DNA of 25,434 nucleotides, from contig CAZHRJ010000031.1 of the NCBI GenBank assembly GCA_964534765.1, positions 1-25,434 on the forward strand, in the 5' to 3' direction. Both the position numbers and the translations under genes were made by a program. Positions 22,030 through 25,434 of the stretch are shown in pieces; within the stretch, counting starts at the first letter, position 1, and every line of letters begins with the position of its first letter. Under the pieces are notes generated by a model. That model saw only the letters and a program-made list of their open reading frames with translations. It searched no databases and was not told where the DNA came from. This DNA comes from CAZHRJ01 sp964534765. GTDB taxonomy: Bacteria > Lindowbacteria > 2-12-FULL-62-27.

Positions 22030-24010
22030 CCGGCGGCCGATTTTTTGATTCAATGGCCTTGACCCTCTGGAGATAAATCCGGGCGGTATCCGGCTGGTTC
22101 ATGGCCCTGTACAAATCGGCAAGATTCTCCAGGGCCTCAGCCACGACAAGACTGTCCCGACCGTAGGTCTTTTCCATTATTTTCAAACCGCGCTTCATCG
22201 TCCGCTCACTGGACCGGTACTTTTTCTGATAAAAATACATCGCCGCTAGATTGTTCAAAATGTTCCCGACCATCGGATGCGACGCGCCATACGATCCCTC
22301 GTAGATGGCGAGAGCTTTGGCGTAAGAGGTTTCGGCGGCCTCATACTGGCCGCGCTTGAAATAGATCATGCCCAGATCGTGATAGGCGGCGCCCATGCCG
22401 ACATGGGCCGGTCCGTGAATTTTTTGGATAAGCGAGATGAGCCGGATCACATGCGTTTCCTGCTGCGCCCAGACGTTTTGTTTATGGTAGAAATCCGCAA
22501 TCCGGGTCAGACTAGCCAGGACTTGCGGATGATCCGGCCCCAGCGCCCGCTCCCGGATCGCCAGAGCCCTCAGATACATGCCCTCGGCCTTGTCCATAAT
22601 GTTCTCGGCCTCGTACAACTCCGCCAGACCCGACAGATCGGCCGCGACATCGGGGTTTTCCTTTCCCAGCATTTTTAATCTGATATTCAGGGATCGACGA
22701 AGGTGCGGCTCCGCGCGCTTTAGGTCATCCATCATCCGGTAGTGATACGCGAGATCTCTCGATGCATCGGCAATACTCAGATGATCCGGCCCATGATGGG
22801 CTTCCAGAATCCGGAGGGCGCGCAAATACAGAGACTCGGCTTCGGAGGGATCTTTCTGCGCGAATATCCCCGCCAGGTGATGGTAACTGGCGGCAACCGC
22901 CGGATGCGTCTCACCCCGGACAGATTTGCGGATCGATAATGACCGGCTGAAAAACCGATATGCGTCCGCGAAATTGTCCCGGTCGACTGCGGCCTGACCC
23001 GCCGAATCCAATTCCTCAGACGACGCGGAATCGCCGGCAGCCGACGGCGTAAGTCTCGGGTCCACGACCGGGGGAATTTCAATCGACAATCCCTCTTCCA
23101 GATCCTCCACCACCCACCGGTCCAACCGGATGTGGCCCCGGCTCGGAATCTCTCCTCCCAGGTGGCCCTTGACCGCCACGTGCATTCCCCGGTTCCTGCC
23201 CGGCGGGTATGTGGGATCCCACAGATCGAACGTCCGGCGGACAGATGCGGAAGGCCTGGCGCCGGTATCGAATTCGAGTGTCAGGCGGTGCCATCCCGAC
23301 CGATCGTGAACCAGATTCAACTTCCGGATGTCCGTAATGGGATTGCATGGGAGAGTGTCTTTCAGAAGTTCATTGATCCAACCCTCGTCCGCCCGATACC
23401 ACTTGATTTCATTGGCGCCGTCTCCATGGCGAATCAGCCGGACGATATAACCGCTCCGCGTGTTCGGAGCCGGCCGGCTCGGCAAGCGTGGAAGACAGAA
23501 TCCCAGCCCGGAAGAAACCTCATAGCTGATAAACAGCGAGTTCGATGTCTGAAGTCCGCCGGGCCGGAAAGTCAATTCGTACCGCCGCGCCTCCGGCGAA
23601 GAATCCGATGCCGGCAACCGGCAAGCGATTGCCGTGAGGGGACTTTGTTGATGAGACTCATACTCCAGCGCCAGATGTCCCTTATTGACGGAGTCAATAA
23701 CGGTCCTTACGGAACCCGTCCATGTATCGAAGATGTCCCGGTGTCGAATCACGGAAGTATCAAATGACTCTTGAAAGACCATCGTCGGCGGCGCGGCGCC
23801 GGAATCAACGAGGATGCCAATGGACAGCGCCGTCCAGAGAAGACAGCCGACAGCCAAATTCAGGAGAGCGCCCTGTTTCCGGCCGGCGTCGGGGACGCCG
23901 GCACTTGGGGCCGCGGAGCGGCTGATCCGGCCGGCGTCGGGGACGCCGGCGCTGATTCGCCAACCGCCAGTTGGCCGCAGGCGGCGTTGACATCCAATCC
24001 CTGACTCCAC
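21983..24010 (-). CDS. Exported protein with an N-terminal beta-sandwich-like region and tandem kinesin-light-chain-type TPRs
   Basis: The function is not recognised. With start GTG 24010 the frame is 675 aa, but the first ~45 residues are rlmN shadow plus palindromic element (two copies of AGVPDAGR, period 16). RKQGALLNLAVGCLLWTALSIGILV then looks like a signal peptide or membrane anchor. A CTG/TTG at 23863/23857, overlapping the rlmN stop, may be the real start. Residues about 75-310 (from VFQESFDTS to HIRLDRWVVEDLEEG) look like a jelly-roll/LamG-type beta region. Residues about 345-655 hold seven to eight 42-residue TPRs with the AEslylRALaIrEraLGpdHP pattern, which mediate protein contacts. 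It follows rlmN and converges on nnr. Confidence 0.72.
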   Translation of the reverse strand: MESGIGCQRRLRPTGGWRISAGVPDAGRISRSAAPSAGVPDAGRKQGALLNLAVGCLLWTALSIGILVDSGAAPPTMVFQESFDTSVIRHRDIFDTWTGSVRTVIDSVNKGHLALEYESHQQSPLTAIACRLPASDSSPEARRYELTFRPGGLQTSNSLFISYEVSSGLGFCLPRLPSRPAPNTRSGYIVRLIRHGDGANEIKWYRADEGWINELLKDTLPCNPITDIRKLNLVHDRSGWHRLTLEFDTGARPSASVRRTFDLWDPTYPPGRNRGMHVAVKGHLGGEIPSRGHIRLDRWVVEDLEEGLSIEIPPVVDPRLTPSAAGDSASSEELDSAGQAAVDRDNFADAYRFFSRSLSIRKSVRGETHPAVAASYHHLAGIFAQKDPSEAESLYLRALRILEAHHGPDHLSIADASRDLAYHYRMMDDLKRAEPHLRRSLNIRLKMLGKENPDVAADLSGLAELYEAENIMDKAEGMYLRALAIRERALGPDHPQVLASLTRIADFYHKQNVWAQQETHVIRLISLIQKIHGPAHVGMGAAYHDLGMIYFKRGQYEAAETSYAKALAIYEGSYGASHPMVGNILNNLAAMYFYQKKYRSSERTMKRGLKIMEKTYGRDSLVVAEALENLADLYRAMNQPDTARIYLQRVKAIESKNRPPATQPGSAPETRRQTR

Positions 24011-25065
24011 CGGATATACGCCGGGATCTGCGAGTCCCAGAGAATTTTTTGAAACGCCAGCACCTGTTCCACCTCCGGCCGCTTGAATTCAGATGCAGGG
24101 AATGGATTAAACGGTATGAGGTTCACCTTGCACCGGATGTCCGACAGAAGCCGAACCAGCGACCTGGCCTGGCCCGGCGTGTCCGTGACGCCGGCCAGCA
24201 GGACGTACTCGAACGTCACGGGCTTGCGTCTCGTTTTTCCGATTTCCCGGGCCGCCGAGAGCAGGGCGGCAAGGTCGTGGCGCCTGGCGATGCGCGGCAT
24301 GATCCGCCGGCGAAGAGTCTCGTCAGGCGTGTTCAGGGAAATGGCGATGTTCACGGCAAACCGCGCGGCAAGTTCCGCCAGACGGTCGGCGACGCCCGCG
24401 GTCGACACGGTCAGCCTCGACGGAGAAATTCCCAGCGCCTCCTTGCGGGTGATGTTCGAGATTGCGATGCAGAGGTTGTCGAAATTCAGGAGCGGCTCGC
24501 CCATGCCCATGAAGACGATATTACTGAGCCGCTGGCCGACGGCCACGGACGGTCTAGTGCCGGCGGCGACAGGGATGTCCTGCAGCCCGCCGCGTTCCGC
24601 CAGACGGCGGCGGGCGAGAATCACCTGTCCGACGATTTCGGACGGATGAAGATTTCGCGCGAATCCCATGGTGGCGGTTGCGCAGAAGGAGCAATCCAGC
24701 GCGCATCCGACCTGGCTGGAGATGCACAGGGTCTGGCGGCCGGAGGCGGACAGCATGATCACGCATTCAATGCGCTGCGGGACGCCGGATTTCCGAGGAT
24801 CCGCGGGTTCCAGCCGAAGGAGGCACTTTTCCGTACCGTCACCGGCCGATACGATCTTCTCCAATTCCGGCATGCGGGCCGAAAATGATTCAGCCAGGCG
24901 GCGACGCAGGATGATCGACAGATTGGTCATCCGATCCGGATCACCGGTGTCCTTCTGGTACAGCCATTCGAAAATCTGCCGCGCCCGATACGCCGGCTCG
25001 CCCATCCGGGCCAATCGGTCGATCAGGTCATCGAGGGGCAGATCGTAGAGCGATAGCCCAGACAT
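23860..25065 (-). CDS. rlmN: Dual-specificity 23S rRNA (A2503)/tRNA methyltransferase, radical SAM
   Basis: RlmN methylates C2 of A2503 in 23S rRNA (and A37 of some tRNAs). The 401-aa protein has the N-terminal helical domain (GEPAYRARQIFEWLYQKDT), then QTLCISSQVGCALDCSFC with the Fe-S cysteines 121, 125 and 128. It continues with NIVFMGMGEPLLNFDN, VNIAISLNTPDE, VTFEYVLLAGVTDT, INLIPFNPFP in the form VNLIPFNPFPA, and AACGQL with the methyl-carrying cysteine at 363. The normal protein would end soon after CGQLAVGES. Here the last 30 residues (two copies of PASPTPAG around SAAPRPQV) are encoded by the palindromic element, so the stop has been moved into it. The start is ATG 25065 with no strong ribosome binding site. 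Confidence 0.95.
   Translation of the reverse strand: MSGLSLYDLPLDDLIDRLARMGEPAYRARQIFEWLYQKDTGDPDRMTNLSIILRRRLAESFSARMPELEKIVSAGDGTEKCLLRLEPADPRKSGVPQRIECVIMLSASGRQTLCISSQVGCALDCSFCATATMGFARNLHPSEIVGQVILARRRLAERGGLQDIPVAAGTRPSVAVGQRLSNIVFMGMGEPLLNFDNLCIAISNITRKEALGISPSRLTVSTAGVADRLAELAARFAVNIAISLNTPDETLRRRIMPRIARRHDLAALLSAAREIGKTRRKPVTFEYVLLAGVTDTPGQARSLVRLLSDIRCKVNLIPFNPFPASEFKRPEVEQVLAFQKILWDSQIPAYIRWSQGLDVNAACGQLAVGESAPASPTPAGSAAPRPQVPASPTPAGNRALS
23879..23958 (+). repeat. Palindromic element copy C: one full and one shortened unit in tandem
   Basis: On the plus strand: hairpin P (CCGGCGTC-GGG-GACGCCGG, 23883-23901), spacer CACTTGG (23902-23908), hairpin H2 (GCCGC-GGA-GCGGC, 23910-23922), TGATCCGG, an identical P (23931-23949), then directly CGCTGATTCG, as if the spacer and most of H2 had been lost from the second unit. 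The P-to-P period is 48 bp, a multiple of three. Both rlmN and the longest TPR frame read through it on the minus strand. Confidence 0.85.
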
Positions 25066-25169
25066 GACCGAAGATTACCATCCGGCCGCGTATCTGTCCT
25101 GTGCCGTCCCTAGCCTGTCCGCAATACGGCTTGATCCCGAGGCCGGATTTTCGTATGGTGGGAGTGGTC

Positions 25170-25434
25170 ATGGAATTTAAACTCACAGACAAAGAATTGC
25201 AGATTTGTATTTTCAACTGGCCCATCCGACGCGTACCCTATGCCGACATTATCGACGTTTTCGAAATCGACTCCGCATGGAAAATTTTGGGCCATTGGTC
25301 GGAAAACTGGAATAACTGCCGGCCATGGAAATATATATTGATCGAAAAGAGAACCCGGTCGTTTTTGGGTATCCGCCACATCACGATCAACCCTCACCAT
25401 CGAGACGAATTTATACAGGAATTGAGAACCAAAC
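25170..25434 (+). CDS. Unrecognised protein, 5' part only
   Basis: An open plus-strand frame starts at ATG 25170, with GGGAG five bases before it, and continues to the window edge (88 codons): MEFKLTDKELQICIFNWPI, later SAWKILGHWSENWNN, WKYILIEKRTRSFLGI and RHITINPHHRDEFIQELRT. I do not recognise the family. The final strand-helix pattern (ITINPHHRDEFIQEL) faintly recalls the end of bacterial PH-like domains, but this is weak. Codon use is visibly more AT-rich than all other genes here, which could mean recent acquisition or low expression. An in-frame ATG at 25155 is an alternative start. TTGATC-N17-TATGGT (25131-25159) is promoter-like but sits very close to the start. The gene diverges from rlmN. 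Confidence 0.6.
   Translation, partial: MEFKLTDKELQICIFNWPIRRVPYADIIDVFEIDSAWKILGHWSENWNNCRPWKYILIEKRTRSFLGIRHITINPHHRDEFIQELRTK

Noticed and set aside
22385..22405. GCCCATG-CCGA-CATGGGC palindrome in the TPR gene as an element copy.
   Set aside because: It shares no core or spacer with the element; probably chance within TPR coding sequence.

Overview
This is a GC-rich bacterial window, apparently from a draft or metagenome assembly: a run of ten Ns interrupts hemC at 16198-16207. It carries two tetrapyrrole/cobalamin gene groups, a flagellar late-gene cluster and several housekeeping genes. The flagellins are short (319 aa) and have the NVRHN..AMFAHRQ N-terminus and FHVG(A/P)NE signature seen in spirochaete-type FlaB proteins. 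The order flgN-flgK-flgL-fliW-csrA-flagellin is shared by Firmicutes, spirochaetes and other deep lineages. I therefore leave the phylum open.

Layout. 1-2372 (minus) is cobU-cobT-cobS, the end of adenosylcobalamin nucleotide-loop assembly, with cobS cut by the window edge. 2442-10405 (minus) is a flagellar unit: a sigma-28-like promoter, flgN, flgK, flgL, fliW, csrA, two tandem flagellins and a strong intrinsic terminator. 10450-13447 (minus) is a three-gene overlapping set: a WecA/MraY-family glycan-lipid transferase, an FAD amine-oxidase-like protein and a ComF-like phosphoribosyltransferase. At 13523-13714 sits a small Flp-type pilin gene with a non-ATG start. 13791-18914 (minus) is a tight tetrapyrrole operon: sirC, a ccsA/hemX-like gene, hemA, hemC and a cobA-hemD fusion. 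18964-22029 (plus) holds a YbhN-like membrane protein, acpS and nnrE-nnrD. 21983-25065 (minus) holds a secreted TPR protein downstream of rlmN. An unrecognised, less GC-rich reading frame starts at 25170 and leaves the window.

How the genes work together. The tetrapyrrole operon takes glutamyl-tRNA to uroporphyrinogen III (hemA, hemC, hemD) and onward to precorrin-2 and sirohydrochlorin/siroheme (cobA, sirC). cobUTS completes cobalamin. FliW and CsrA lie directly upstream of the flagellins. The leader of the upstream flagellin gene has a textbook CsrA-type hairpin (GGA in the loop) plus a second CsrA-like site over its ribosome binding site, so the FliW-CsrA-flagellin feedback circuit can be read from the sequence.

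The most unusual observation is a dispersed palindromic element of about 48-56 bp, present three times: inside cobT (1306-1361), inside cobU (2028-2081), and as a 1.5-unit tandem at the rlmN/TPR-gene junction (23879-23958). Each copy has two short perfect hairpins around an invariant CACTTGG spacer. The stems differ between copies by compensating base changes, and every copy is read through in frame by the host gene. It resembles in concept the palindromic elements inserted in Rickettsia genes, but I do not recognise this family.
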